Shown in pieces: positions 29,275 through 37,864 of a stretch of DNA of 64,000 nucleotides; within the stretch, counting starts at the first letter, position 1, and the number at the start of each line of letters is the position of its first letter. The stretch spans positions 1 to 64,000 of the forward strand of contig SBGD01000060.1 of the NCBI GenBank assembly GCA_006226775.1. Reading direction: 5' to 3'. The notes beneath the pieces are model-generated. The model ran no database searches and had not been told where the DNA came from. It saw only the letters and a program-made list of their open reading frames with translations. The DNA comes from Paracoccaceae bacterium. GTDB lineage: Bacteria > Pseudomonadota > Alphaproteobacteria > Rhodobacterales > Rhodobacteraceae. A program made the position numbers and the translations under genes.

Positions 29275-29925
29275 ATGAACCGCAGACATCTTCCTGGCAT
29301 CCTTGCCATGGCCGCCATCGTCGTGGCCTCGAACATCCTCGTCCAGTTCCTGATCCTCGACGGGCTGCTGACCTGGGGCGCCTTCACCTATCCGCTGGCC
29401 TTCCTGGTGACGGATGTGATGAACCGCGTCTATGGCCCATCCGCCGCGCGCCGGGTGGTGCTGGCGGGCTTCTTGACCGGCATTGCCTGCTCGCTGGTGG
29501 GCTCGCAGATCATGCTGCAGGGCGAGGGCTACACCTATGCCGCGGTGCCGCTGCGCATCGCCTTCGCTTCGGGCCTGGCCTTCTTTGCCGCGCAACTGAC
29601 CGATATCGCCGTCTTCAACCGCTTCCGCGAGGGCCGCTGGTGGCGCGCGCCGCTGCTGTCGACCCTGGCGGGATCGGCGCTGGACACCGCGCTGTTCTTT
29701 ACCATCGCCTTTTCCGCGACCGTCACGGTTTTCGGCGCCGAGGCCGATGCCGCCGTCTCCTGGGCCCTGGCGCCGGTGCCCTTGCTGAACCTCGGACCGG
29801 AGCTGCCGCTCTGGGTGACGCTGGCGCTGGCCGACTGGGCGGTCAAGCTGTCGCTGGCGGTGATCGCCCTGGTGCCGTTCCGCGCGATCGTGGCGCAGCT
29901 GACGAAAAATCGCGTGGTGGCGTGA
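29275..29925 (+). CDS. VUT family queuosine precursor transporter
   Basis: A 216-residue inner-membrane protein with six or so hydrophobic helices, of the VUT/YhhQ family, which import queuine-type tRNA-modification precursors such as preQ0 and preQ1. ILVQFLILDGLLTWGAFTYPLAFLVTDVMNRVYG includes the conserved Pro and the TD.MN.YG motif at the end of a helix. The start is ATG 29275. No queuosine biosynthesis genes are adjacent. Confidence 0.9.
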   Translation: MNRRHLPGILAMAAIVVASNILVQFLILDGLLTWGAFTYPLAFLVTDVMNRVYGPSAARRVVLAGFLTGIACSLVGSQIMLQGEGYTYAAVPLRIAFASGLAFFAAQLTDIAVFNRFREGRWWRAPLLSTLAGSALDTALFFTIAFSATVTVFGAEADAAVSWALAPVPLLNLGPELPLWVTLALADWAVKLSLAVIALVPFRAIVAQLTKNRVVA

Positions 29926-29999
29926 AATTTCCTTTTGCGATTTCGCCGGTCCGTGCCATGATTCGGATACGGATCAACAAAACGAAAGGAGGTGCTTCA

Positions 30000-30056
30000 G
30001 TGTCGAGAGAGGTATTGGAGAAAGGTGTCGGAACAGTTCGGGGGGATGCCCTCTGA
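30000..30056 (+). CDS. Short ORF of 18 codons inside the arfB leader
   Basis: GTG at 30000 follows AGGAGGTG by 5 bases and encodes MSREVLEKGVGTVRGDAL, ending at TGA 30054-30056. The ribosome site is among the strongest in the window. An in-frame ATG at 29958 would add 14 residues but has no ribosome site. It may be a leader peptide whose translation governs the downstream structure, or a chance ORF in a non-coding RNA. Confidence 0.4.
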   Translation: MSREVLEKGVGTVRGDAL

Positions 30057-30126
30057 GGCAACCCTTGGGGGTAGCAGCCCTCGAATTGGTAGGACCTAAC
30101 CGGCCCCACCTCCTGACATTCTCGAA

Positions 30127-30153
30127 GGGCCATGCAAAGCGCATGGCCCTTTT
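30127..30153 (+). terminator. Intrinsic terminator before arfB
   Basis: GGGCCATGC (30127-30135), loop AAAGC, GCATGGCCC (30141-30149) and TTTT form a textbook rho-independent terminator. It comes before, not after, arfB, and would stop a transcript arriving from upstream. Confidence 0.85.
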
Positions 30154-30177
30154 CGTTCGATTGCCTATGTTCGGGAC

Positions 30178-30597
30178 ATGGCGTTACGTATCACCGATCA
30201 GATCGAGCTTGCGGATTGGGAGCTGACCGAACAGTTCATCCGCGCCTCCGGCCCCGGCGGGCAGAACGTCAACAAGGTGTCGACGGCGGTCGAACTGCGG
30301 TTCGAGGCCGCCCGCTCGCCCGCGCTGTCCGAGACGGTCAAGCGCCGGTTGCAGCGCATCGCCGGGCGCAAATGGACGCGCGAGGGCGCGCTGGTGCTGC
30401 AGGTCGACGAGACCCGCAGCCAGGCCCGCAACCGCGAGATCGCGCGCGAGCGGTTGGCCGAGATGGTGCGCAAGGCGCTGGAAAAGCCCAAGCGGCGGAT
30501 CCCGACGCGGGTGTCGCAGAACCAGAAGCGCAAGCGGGTCGAGGCCAAGAAAAAGCGCAGCACCGTGAAGGCGCTGCGCGGGAAGGTCGAGGAATGA
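30178..30597 (+). CDS. arfB: Alternative ribosome-rescue factor ArfB (peptidyl-tRNA hydrolase)
   Basis: ArfB frees ribosomes stalled at the end of broken mRNA by hydrolysing peptidyl-tRNA. The GGQ catalytic motif is at residues 27-29 (ASGPGGQNVNK), as in release factors. The C-terminal tail is rich in Lys/Arg (KPKRRIPTR, KRKRVEAKKKRS), as needed to enter the empty mRNA channel. The product is 139 aa. ATG 30178 has only a poor ribosome site (TCGGGAC), in contrast to the strong one in the leader. The gene sits just after a terminator, which suggests regulation by attenuation. Confidence 0.95.
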   Translation: MALRITDQIELADWELTEQFIRASGPGGQNVNKVSTAVELRFEAARSPALSETVKRRLQRIAGRKWTREGALVLQVDETRSQARNREIARERLAEMVRKALEKPKRRIPTRVSQNQKRKRVEAKKKRSTVKALRGKVEE

Positions 30598-30615
30598 CCC
30601 CGATCCGTTGACCGG

Positions 30616-33294
30616 TCAGTTCGCCGGCTCGAAGGCCGCCCCGGCAAGCGGGCCGCATCCCGGACCCTCACCCTCGGCCTCACCCAGCACGAAACCGGAA
30701 TCGACCAGCGCCACCGCACAGCGCAGCGGGAAGGACACCCCGGCGCGCAGGTCGCCCTCGGGGTCCGAGAGCGTCAGCGTGCCGCCCTCGATCGCATAGG
30801 TGCCGCTGACGGTCTCGTCGCTGGCAGTATTGCGGAACTCGAAGCTGCCGTCATCGGCCAGGCGCGCCTCGACCTCGCCGGTCCGGTAGGTGCCGGGGGC
30901 AAGTGCTTCGTCATCGGTCGGCGCCTCGCCCGCGGCGGGATCGCCGGTGGTGACGGTGCCCAGCGCGGTGTCCGAGTCGCCGGCGGTGTCAGCGGCGTCG
31001 GCGGGGGCAGCCTGGATCGCGGTATCCGCGGTTTCCGGGCTGTCGCTGGCCTGAGCGGCGGTGTCGTCACCGGCCTCCTGCCCTGACGCCGCTTCCTCGG
31101 TTTCGCCGCTCCCGGTCGCCTCGTCGGCTTCATCGCCCCGAGCCGCCTCCGGGGTCTCTTCGCCCTCGGCCGCCGGTTCGGCGTCGCCGCCTTGCGCGGC
31201 ACCCTCGGTTTCGCCGCTCTGGGCCGCCGCATCCGGGGTCTCTTCGCCCTCGGCCGCCGGTTCGGCCTCGCCGTCTTCCGTTGCACCCTCGGTTTCACCG
31301 CTCTGGGCCGCCGCATCCGGGGCCTTTTCGCCCTCTGCGGCGTCCTGAGCCTCGCCCTCCGGTGCGGCTTCCTCGGCCTCGCCGCTCTGGGCAGCCTCTT
31401 CTCCGCTCTGCGCGGCAGCCTCCGGTGTCTCTTCACCTTCCGCGGCCTGCGCGGCGTCACCGGCCTCCGTAGCCTCCTCGGTCTGGACAGACTCGTCCGC
31501 CTCACCGCTCTGGGCAGCTTCCGATGCCTCTTCACTTTCAGCGGCCTCGGCTTCCTGCGTCGCGCCCTCAGCCTCACCATTCTGGGCAGCCTCCGAGGGC
31601 TCTTCACTCGCCTCGGCCTCACCACCCTGGGCCGCCTCGTCAGCCGCACCTTCCTGAGCGGCGGCCTCCGTCGTCTCTTCGCCTTCCGCGGCGGCTTCGG
31701 CGTCACCCTCCCGGGCCGCGGCCTCAGGTGTCTCTGCACCCTCGGCGCTCTCCTGGGCCTCGCCGCTCTGCGCGGTCTCACCCTCGCTCGGCGCGCCCTC
31801 CTCGGTCGCTTCGGTCGCCGCGCCGTCCTCGGTGGTGCCCTCTTGCGCTTCCGATCCATCCTGCTCCGTGGCGCCGTCACCCTCGGGCTCCGACGTCGCG
31901 GCCCCTTCCTCGCCCGACATGGCCGGGGCGGCAGGCGTGGCATCGCCGGATCCGGCCTCCGGGGTCGCGGCGGCCTCCCCGCCTTCGTCCTGCAGGGTGG
32001 CGATGCGCTGTTCCAGTTCCAGAAGCTCCTCGGAGCGTTTGGCCAGCAGTTCGGTCAGCTCGGTGACCTTGGCCTGCACCTCGGCGCGCTGGGTCTCGGC
32101 CTCGGTGATGTCGGTCTCGAGCGTGTCGCGCCGGGTACCGAGTTCGGCGACTTCGGCCTCAAGCGCACGGTGCTCTTCACGCAGGGTGGCGACCTTGTCG
32201 GTGACGGTCCGCGACATCTCCTGCAGTTCGGCTTCGGCGGTGCGCGCCTCCTGCATGCGAGTCTCGGCCTTGGCCATCTCCTCGGTCAGCGTGGCGGCTT
32301 CGGCCTGCAAAGTGCTGAGAACCTCGCGCAGGTCGCTTTCCTGCTGGCGCGCTTCTTCCAGCCTTGCGCCCACGGCGTCGAGCGACCTGGTCACCTCGGC
32401 GACGCTGGTCTCGGTCTCGGCGCGCAACTCCTGGTTGCGGGCGATCTCCTCTTCCAGCGGCGGCAGGGCCGCGCGGCGCGATTCGAGCATGGCATTGGCG
32501 GATTCGAGCTCGGCGGTGACCTCGGCCAGCCGGCTCTCGGCGGTCTCGACTTCGCCGACCGCGGCATCGCGCCGCTCGGTCAGCTTGGCCAGTTCGGCCT
32601 CGAAATCGCCGCGCGCGGCCTCGAGCTCGGCGGTCATCCGCTCGAGATCGGCCGCGAGGTCGGTCTCGCGGGTCGTGCGTTCCTCGGCGAGCGCGGCCAG
32701 TTCGGCCTCGAAATCGGTCTTCGCCTTCTCGCGCTGCGCGTCGAGTTCGGCAAGCTCGCCGCTGGTGGCGTCGATCCGCGCCTGGATGTCGGTCAGCTCG
32801 CCCGAGGCGGATTCGACCGCGGCAAGGGCGGCGGCGACCTCTTCGCGTTGCAGCGTGGCCTCTTCGATCCGGGTGGTCATTTCCTGTTCAAGCTCGGCCC
32901 GGCCGGTCATCTGGTAGAATCCCCAGAACCAGCCGATCGCGGCCACCACCGCCACCAGGATCAGCGCGGTGCGCCCGCCGCCGGACCCCGAGCCGCCGCT
33001 CTGGGCGGACGCGGGGCCGGAGGGCGGCGTGCCCGCACCGGATGCGCCGCCGGTGCCCGAGGTGCCGGCAGAGGCGGAACCGGGCGCTTTCCCGGCGCTG
33101 GCGGGCGTCTTCGGCGTGCTGTCGGAACTCGCGCCGCTTGCGGGTTTCGCCTTGTCATCTGTGCCCGTTGGGGCCTTGGAGGCTGCGTCGGAAGAGGTCT
33201 GCGCGGGGTCGGGTCCGGATGCATCGCCGGGCGTCTGGCCGCTGCCAGACTTGGTGTCCTCACCGGTTTTGCCCTTGGCGTTTTTGTCGGCCAT
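30616..33294 (-). CDS. Large coiled-coil, acidic-repeat membrane protein
   Basis: Function not recognised. The 892-residue protein has five parts: a Ser/Gly/Pro/Lys-rich disordered N-terminus (1-107); one membrane helix (about 109-127, LILVAVVAAIGWFWGFY); a long coiled coil (about 132-412, rich in Glu/Ala/Leu); an acidic Ala/Glu/Gly repeat tract (about 415-785); and a small beta-rich C-terminal domain (about 798-892) with two cysteines. At least three 28-residue repeats (starting QSGE, with EGEETPDAA) are encoded by 84-base units near 31132-31383. Topology suggests a cytoplasmic N-terminus and a periplasmic stalk. It could span the envelope. The start is ATG 33294; a tandem 19-bp repeat lies upstream. 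Confidence 0.8.
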   Translation of the reverse strand: MADKNAKGKTGEDTKSGSGQTPGDASGPDPAQTSSDAASKAPTGTDDKAKPASGASSDSTPKTPASAGKAPGSASAGTSGTGGASGAGTPPSGPASAQSGGSGSGGGRTALILVAVVAAIGWFWGFYQMTGRAELEQEMTTRIEEATLQREEVAAALAAVESASGELTDIQARIDATSGELAELDAQREKAKTDFEAELAALAEERTTRETDLAADLERMTAELEAARGDFEAELAKLTERRDAAVGEVETAESRLAEVTAELESANAMLESRRAALPPLEEEIARNQELRAETETSVAEVTRSLDAVGARLEEARQQESDLREVLSTLQAEAATLTEEMAKAETRMQEARTAEAELQEMSRTVTDKVATLREEHRALEAEVAELGTRRDTLETDITEAETQRAEVQAKVTELTELLAKRSEELLELEQRIATLQDEGGEAAATPEAGSGDATPAAPAMSGEEGAATSEPEGDGATEQDGSEAQEGTTEDGAATEATEEGAPSEGETAQSGEAQESAEGAETPEAAAREGDAEAAAEGEETTEAAAQEGAADEAAQGGEAEASEEPSEAAQNGEAEGATQEAEAAESEEASEAAQSGEADESVQTEEATEAGDAAQAAEGEETPEAAAQSGEEAAQSGEAEEAAPEGEAQDAAEGEKAPDAAAQSGETEGATEDGEAEPAAEGEETPDAAAQSGETEGAAQGGDAEPAAEGEETPEAARGDEADEATGSGETEEAASGQEAGDDTAAQASDSPETADTAIQAAPADAADTAGDSDTALGTVTTGDPAAGEAPTDDEALAPGTYRTGEVEARLADDGSFEFRNTASDETVSGTYAIEGGTLTLSDPEGDLRAGVSFPLRCAVALVDSGFVLGEAEGEGPGCGPLAGAAFEPAN
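31132..31383 (-). repeat. 84-bp tandem repeats inside the coiled-coil gene
   Basis: Matching stretches such as GCTCTGGGCCGCC occur 84 bases apart (31216 and 31300), with about three adjacent units encoding 28-residue acidic repeats. Copy number could vary between strains by slippage or recombination. Confidence 0.7.
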
Positions 33295-33329
33295 GTTCGT
33301 TGTCTCCCTTGGTGTCCGGTCCGCGCTTG

Positions 33330-33367
33330 TTTATTCGAGGTAGATCACTTTATTCGAGGTAGATCAC
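33330..33367. repeat. Tandem 19-bp direct repeat upstream of the coiled-coil gene
   Basis: TTTATTCGAGGTAGATCAC occurs twice with no gap (33330-33348, 33349-33367). It lies 36 bases before the ATG of the minus-strand coiled-coil gene, in an AT-richer patch between it and the end of pncB. A paired regulator site is possible. Confidence 0.7.
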
Positions 33368-33428
33368 GATCTCGTGGGATCAAGACGTGGCGGCGAATAT
33401 CGGCGCCGCGCCGGGGCCTGTCCGCCGA

Positions 33429-34721
33429 TCATACCACCACTTCGATCCGCTCCTGTTCGCCCACGTCGAAGACGCGCTTGTAGCGCGCGATCTCGTCTTT
33501 CGGGCCCATCGCCTTTTCCGGGTTGTCCGAGAGTTTCACGGTCGGGCGCCCCTCGGCCGAGACGGCCTTGCAGACCAGCGAGAAGGCGTCGAGACGCCCG
33601 TCGGGCACCAGGCCGCGGAAATCATTGGTCAGGTTGGTGCCCCAGCCAAAGGACACCCGCACCCGGCCGGAAAACTGCGCGTGCAGCGCGGCGATATTCT
33701 CGACGTCCAGCCCGTCGGAGAAGATCACCAGCTTTTCGCGCGGATCCTCGCCGCGGCTTTGCCACCAGTCGATTGCCACCTCGGCCCCCTTGGCCGGATC
33801 GCCCGAATCGATGCGGATGCCGGTCCAGCCGGCCAGCCAGTCGGGCGCGTCGCGCAGAAAGCCCTCGGTGCCGAAGGTGTCGGGCAGGATGACCCGCAGG
33901 TTGCCGTCGTGTTCCTCCTGCCAGTCGGCCAGCACGTCATAGGGCGCCTGCGCAAGCTCTGCATCGCTGTCGGCCAGCGCGGCATAGACCATGGGCAGTT
34001 CATGGGCATTGGTGCCGATCGCCTCGAGATCGCGGTTCTTGGCGATCAGGCAGTTCGAGGTGCCGATGAAATGCGTCCCCAGCCCTTCGGTCATCGCCTG
34101 CACGCACCAGTCCTGCCACAGGAAACTGTGCCGCCGCCGCGTGCCGAAATCGGCAATCAGCAGGTCGGGGACGGCGCGCAGACGCTCGACCTTTTCCCAC
34201 AGCTTGGTCATGGCGCGGGCATAGAGCACCTCGAGCTCGAAGCGGCCCATGTCGTTGAGCACCGCGCGGCTGCGCAATTCCATCAGCACCGCCAGTGCCG
34301 GGATCTCCCACAGCATGACCTCGGGCCAGGCGCCCTCGAAGGTCAGCTCGTACTGGCCGTCGCGCTTTTCCAGGTGATAGGGCGGCAGTTGCAGCCCCTC
34401 GAACCACCCCATGAAATCCGACCGGAACATCGACCGCTTGCCGTAGAACATGTTGCCGCGCAGCCAGGTGCTTTCGCCGCGCGACAGCGAGAGCGAGCGG
34501 ATGTGATCGAGCTGTTCGCGCAATTCGCCCTCGTCGATCAGGTCGGCCAGGCGGATGTGTTTCGACCGGTTGATCAGCGAAAAGCGGACCTGGGTATCGC
34601 GCTTGTTGCGAAACACCGACTGGCACATGAGCAGCTTGTAGAAATCGGTGTCGATGAGCGACCGCACGATCGGATCGATCTTCCACTTGTGGTTCCAGAC
34701 GCGGGTGGCGATATCGACCAT
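33429..34721 (-). CDS. pncB: Nicotinate phosphoribosyltransferase
   Basis: PncB joins nicotinate and PRPP, with ATP, to make nicotinate mononucleotide in NAD salvage. The 430-residue product shows [16 protein letters not shown] near the N-terminus, [24 protein letters not shown] with the conserved histidine that is phosphorylated, [18 protein letters not shown], and [15 protein letters not shown] 34721 fits the family start. It is downstream of pncA and a hybrid kinase on the same strand. Confidence 0.96.
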   Translation of the reverse strand: MVDIATRVWNHKWKIDPIVRSLIDTDFYKLLMCQSVFRNKRDTQVRFSLINRSKHIRLADLIDEGELREQLDHIRSLSLSRGESTWLRGNMFYGKRSMFRSDFMGWFEGLQLPPYHLEKRDGQYELTFEGAWPEVMLWEIPALAVLMELRSRAVLNDMGRFELEVLYARAMTKLWEKVERLRAVPDLLIADFGTRRRHSFLWQDWCVQAMTEGLGTHFIGTSNCLIAKNRDLEAIGTNAHELPMVYAALADSDAELAQAPYDVLADWQEEHDGNLRVILPDTFGTEGFLRDAPDWLAGWTGIRIDSGDPAKGAEVAIDWWQSRGEDPREKLVIFSDGLDVENIAALHAQFSGRVRVSFGWGTNLTNDFRGLVPDGRLDAFSLVCKAVSAEGRPTVKLSDNPEKAMGPKDEIARYKRVFDVGEQERIEVVV

Positions 34722-34776
34722 GCAGGCAGGACCTTTCGTGACAATCGTCCCTTGATAGGCCATGGACCCTGCCGGA

Positions 34777-37032
34777 TCAAAGGGATTTCCCGCCCGCGGC
34801 CGCACGCCGGGCCGGCGCGGGATCGGCGCCGGCCATCTCGGCCAGGGTTGCCAGAAGCTCGGGCTTGCGCACCGGTTTGCTGAGAAAGGCGTCCATGCCG
34901 GCGTCGTGGCAATCCTTCCGGTCCGAGGCAAAGGCATTGGCGGTCAGCGCCACGATCCGCGGGTGATGGCCGCCGCGCGCCCGGATCGCGCGCGTGGCGC
35001 CCAGGCCGTCGAGTTCGGGCATCGAGAGATCCATGAGGATCACGTCGAAGACCTCGGCCGCGGCCCTTTCGACCGCGATCCGCCCGTTGGGCGCCATCTC
35101 CAGCAGCACGCCGGTACCCTTGAGAAAGCTCTGCACCAGCAGCCGGTTGGTGCCATTGTCCTCGGCCAGCAGCACCCGCAGACCGGCGAGCGCCGAGAGA
35201 TCGGCCTCGGGCAGCGCCTCGGGCGCGCGAAGGCCGCGGGCCGGGTGAAGCTGCACCTCGACGCGGAAACAGGAACCCTGGCCGGGGTGCGACTCGAGGC
35301 TGATGTCGCCGCCCATCTGCCGCGCCAGCAGGCGCGAGATCGCCAGCCCGAGGCCGGTGCCGCCGAAGCGGCGGGTGGTGGCGGCATCGGCCTGGGCGAA
35401 AGGGTCGAAGATCCGCGTGCATTTTTCCGAAGGAATGCCGATGCCGGTGTCACGAACCTCGATCCGCAGCCACACCTCGGCGCCGCGCCGGCGGTGCGAG
35501 ACGAGGATGGTGACCGAACCCTGTTCGGTGAACTTGATCGCATTGCCGGTCAGGTTGACGAGGATCTGGCGCAAGCGCCCGTCATCGCCATGCAGCATCG
35601 CCGGCAGCCGGGTGCGAAACTCCACCGCAAGCTCCAGCCCCTTGGCCTCGGCCCGGGGGCGCAGGAGGTCGACGGCATCCAGCACGCAGGGCCCCGGCGC
35701 GAAATCCACCGGGTCGATCGACAGCCGCCCGGCCTCGAGCTTGGAGAGGTCGAGAATGTCGTTGATGATCTTCAAAAGCGCCTCGGCCGAGGTGCGGATG
35801 GTGTCGGCATAGAGCCGCTGGTCGGCGTCCAGCGCGGTCTCGCACAGCAGGTCCGCCATGCCGATCACCGCGTTCATCGGTGTGCGGATCTCATGGCTCA
35901 TGGTGGCGAGAAAGGCGGATTTCGCCCGCTCGCTGCTTTCGGCGGCGATCCTTGCGGCGGCCATTTCCGCCTCGTGGCGCTTGGCATCGGTGATGTCGCG
36001 CTCGATCGAGACCACGCGCTCGAGCGCGCCCTGGTCCGACAGCAGCGGCGCCAGCGTGGTGTCGACCCAGATCTCGCGGCCATCCTTGCACCGGTTGAGG
36101 ATCTCGGCGCGAAACGGCTTGCCGTCGGCCACCGTACGCTCGAGGTCGCGCACGGTCTGCGGGTCGGTTCCCGGGCAATTGAGCAAGTCGCCCGGGGTGC
36201 GCCCCACGGCCTCGTGCCGGGTGTAGCCGGTGATGCGGGTAAAGGCATCGTTGACCCATTCGATGCGCCGGTCGGGCCCGCAGATCAGCACCGAATCCGC
36301 CGCGTGCCGCGCCACCAGCGACAGGTAGCGCAGCCGCGCCTGCTGGTCGCGCAATTCGGCATTCGCGGTTTCGATCTGGCGTTGCCGCTGCAGCAGCGCG
36401 CGGGAAGTGTCGATGTGCCGCCGCATGTTGGACGAAACGTATTCGGTCAGCAGCCAGACCATGTAGACCAGGATGCCGATGGCCAGCAGATCGTAGCCCA
36501 GCCGCGGCGTCACCCCGTTCACCACCAGGCTTTCGATCGCCAGGATCCCCACCAGCGCACACCCGTAGACCCCGAGGCGGACCCAGGTGGCCAGCGGGTG
36601 GTATTGCAGCACCAGCCCGGCATTCAGCGCCGCGCCCGCGAGATAGGCAAAGCAGAAGAAATTGGCATCCCCCGGTGCCGCGGTAAAGGCCGCCAGCGCA
36701 ATGCAGGCCACGATGGTCAGCGCCTGGAACCCCGCCGACAGCGCGGTGAGCCGATAATACCGCCCGACCGGTCCGCCGGCGCGCAGCCCGGCCTGCGACA
36801 GGCGCAGCGCCAGCAGGTCCACCGCCTCGCCCAAAAGTGCAAGACTGGCGGCGGCCAGCCCGATGCGCGGCGCGATCAGCAGGGCCAGCGTGACCGCGCC
36901 GCTCAATGTCATCAGCTGGCGATGCCAGAAATGCGTGATCCGCCCGCGGGCATAGCGCAGGAACAGCCCCTCGGCGCTATGGCCGTGTTCGAATTCGGCC
37001 AGTTGGCGATCCGAGTCCCGCAAATCCGACAT
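34777..37032 (-). CDS. Membrane hybrid sensor histidine kinase
   Basis: The 751-residue protein has an N-terminal membrane region with about five or six helices (about 35-200), a PAS domain with PAC motif (about 240-365), a HisKA domain with His380 ([13 protein letters not shown]), a HATPase domain ([11 protein letters not shown]), and one receiver domain with Asp668 ([12 protein letters not shown]). No Hpt domain is seen. ATG 37032 is preceded by only a weak ribosome site. It lies between pncA and pncB on the same strand (68 and 55 bases away), so it may be co-transcribed with NAD salvage genes. The signal is unknown. Confidence 0.93.
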   Translation of the reverse strand: MSDLRDSDRQLAEFEHGHSAEGLFLRYARGRITHFWHRQLMTLSGAVTLALLIAPRIGLAAASLALLGEAVDLLALRLSQAGLRAGGPVGRYYRLTALSAGFQALTIVACIALAAFTAAPGDANFFCFAYLAGAALNAGLVLQYHPLATWVRLGVYGCALVGILAIESLVVNGVTPRLGYDLLAIGILVYMVWLLTEYVSSNMRRHIDTSRALLQRQRQIETANAELRDQQARLRYLSLVARHAADSVLICGPDRRIEWVNDAFTRITGYTRHEAVGRTPGDLLNCPGTDPQTVRDLERTVADGKPFRAEILNRCKDGREIWVDTTLAPLLSDQGALERVVSIERDITDAKRHEAEMAAARIAAESSERAKSAFLATMSHEIRTPMNAVIGMADLLCETALDADQRLYADTIRTSAEALLKIINDILDLSKLEAGRLSIDPVDFAPGPCVLDAVDLLRPRAEAKGLELAVEFRTRLPAMLHGDDGRLRQILVNLTGNAIKFTEQGSVTILVSHRRRGAEVWLRIEVRDTGIGIPSEKCTRIFDPFAQADAATTRRFGGTGLGLAISRLLARQMGGDISLESHPGQGSCFRVEVQLHPARGLRAPEALPEADLSALAGLRVLLAEDNGTNRLLVQSFLKGTGVLLEMAPNGRIAVERAAAEVFDVILMDLSMPELDGLGATRAIRARGGHHPRIVALTANAFASDRKDCHDAGMDAFLSKPVRKPELLATLAEMAGADPAPARRAAAGGKSL

Positions 37033-37100
37033 TGTCCCGACCGGTTGGTGCAATCCGGTTCGTGATTACGGCACAGGGGTTAAGAAACCTGCAATCGCCG

Positions 37101-37694
37101 TCACTTGAGCGTGACACCGGCGGCTTGCATCCGCCCGGTTGCCGCCGCCAGCGATCCGTCCAGATCGATGGCGCGGCACAGCTCGGTCAGCACCGTCACC
37201 TGGAAGCCCAGCCGGGCGGCATCCTCGGCGGAATAGGCGACGCAGAAATCGGTGGCCAAGCCGACAAGGTGCAGGTCGGAGATGCCGCGGTCGCGCAGAT
37301 AGCCCTCGAGCCCGGTGGCGGTCTCGTGGTCGTTCTCGAAGAAGGCCGAATAGCTGTCGATGCCGGGCCGGAACCCCTTGCGGATGATCATGTCGGCACG
37401 GGTGGTGTTCAGCCAGTCGTGGAACTTCCCGCCTTCGGACCCCTGCACGCAATGGTCGGGCCAGAGCACCTGGGGGCCGTAGGGCATCTCGATCATCTCG
37501 AAGGGCGCCTTGCCGGGATGTTCGCTGGCAAAGGAGGAATGCCCCTCGGGGTGCCAGTCCTGGGTCAGGATCACCGCGTCATACCCGGCCATCAGCGCAT
37601 TGATCGGATCGACGATCTCGTCGCCTCCGGCCACCGCCAGCGCGCCGCCGGGGCAGAAATCGTTCTGGACGTCAACTACGATCAGCGCTCTCAT
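37101..37694 (-). CDS. pncA: Nicotinamidase/pyrazinamidase
   Basis: PncA hydrolyses nicotinamide to nicotinate, the substrate of PncB. It is a cysteine amidohydrolase: Asp in VVDVQNDFCPGG, Lys in IIRKGFRPGIDSYSAF, and the nucleophile in ATDFCVAYSA. Metal ligands lie around TQDWHPEGHSSF. The product is 197 aa from ATG 37694, with GAGGCCGAG upstream. It is probably the first gene of a pncA-kinase-pncB unit. Confidence 0.96.
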   Translation of the reverse strand: MRALIVVDVQNDFCPGGALAVAGGDEIVDPINALMAGYDAVILTQDWHPEGHSSFASEHPGKAPFEMIEMPYGPQVLWPDHCVQGSEGGKFHDWLNTTRADMIIRKGFRPGIDSYSAFFENDHETATGLEGYLRDRGISDLHLVGLATDFCVAYSAEDAARLGFQVTVLTELCRAIDLDGSLAAATGRMQAAGVTLK

Positions 37695-37864
37695 CTCGGC
37701 CTCCCTCGGGTTTCCGCCCCATGGGTACGCCGGGCCACGGCCCGGGGTCAACCGGCGGCGCAGGCGCGCACCCCCGGCGCGCGGGTGTCGCAAGGTGTCG
37801 CAGCCTGCCGCAACCGGCGCCCGGCGATCTTGTCAGCCGCGGTGCCAGGGCGTATCTGGCGGAC

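Larger units (their letters stand above)
29935..30154 (+). ncRNA. Candidate structured leader RNA upstream of arfB
   Basis: A promoter-like TTGCGA (29935-29940), 16-base spacer and CATGAT (29957-29962) could start an RNA near 29969. It contains a strong Shine-Dalgarno, AGGAGGTG (29987-29994), whose exact complement CACCTCCT lies at 30107-30114. Between them are the 18-codon ORF and a hairpin of the form GGG-GCC / GGC-CCC near 30043-30064. It ends in the intrinsic terminator at 30127-30153, 24 bases before arfB. I do not recognise an established RNA family; tmRNA and SRP RNA hallmarks are absent. It could be an attenuator leader or a free small RNA. Confidence 0.5.

Noticed and set aside
29935-30154. 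tmRNA, SRP RNA or 6S RNA in the arfB leader
   Set aside because: The SRP GNAR-loop motif, the tmRNA tag and tRNA-like ends, and the 6S central bubble pattern are not seen.
31192-33483. A 763-codon open frame on the plus strand over the coiled-coil gene
   Set aside because: Repeats in the DNA keep several frames open. Only the minus-strand frame gives a membrane helix, a regular coiled coil and a folded end domain.
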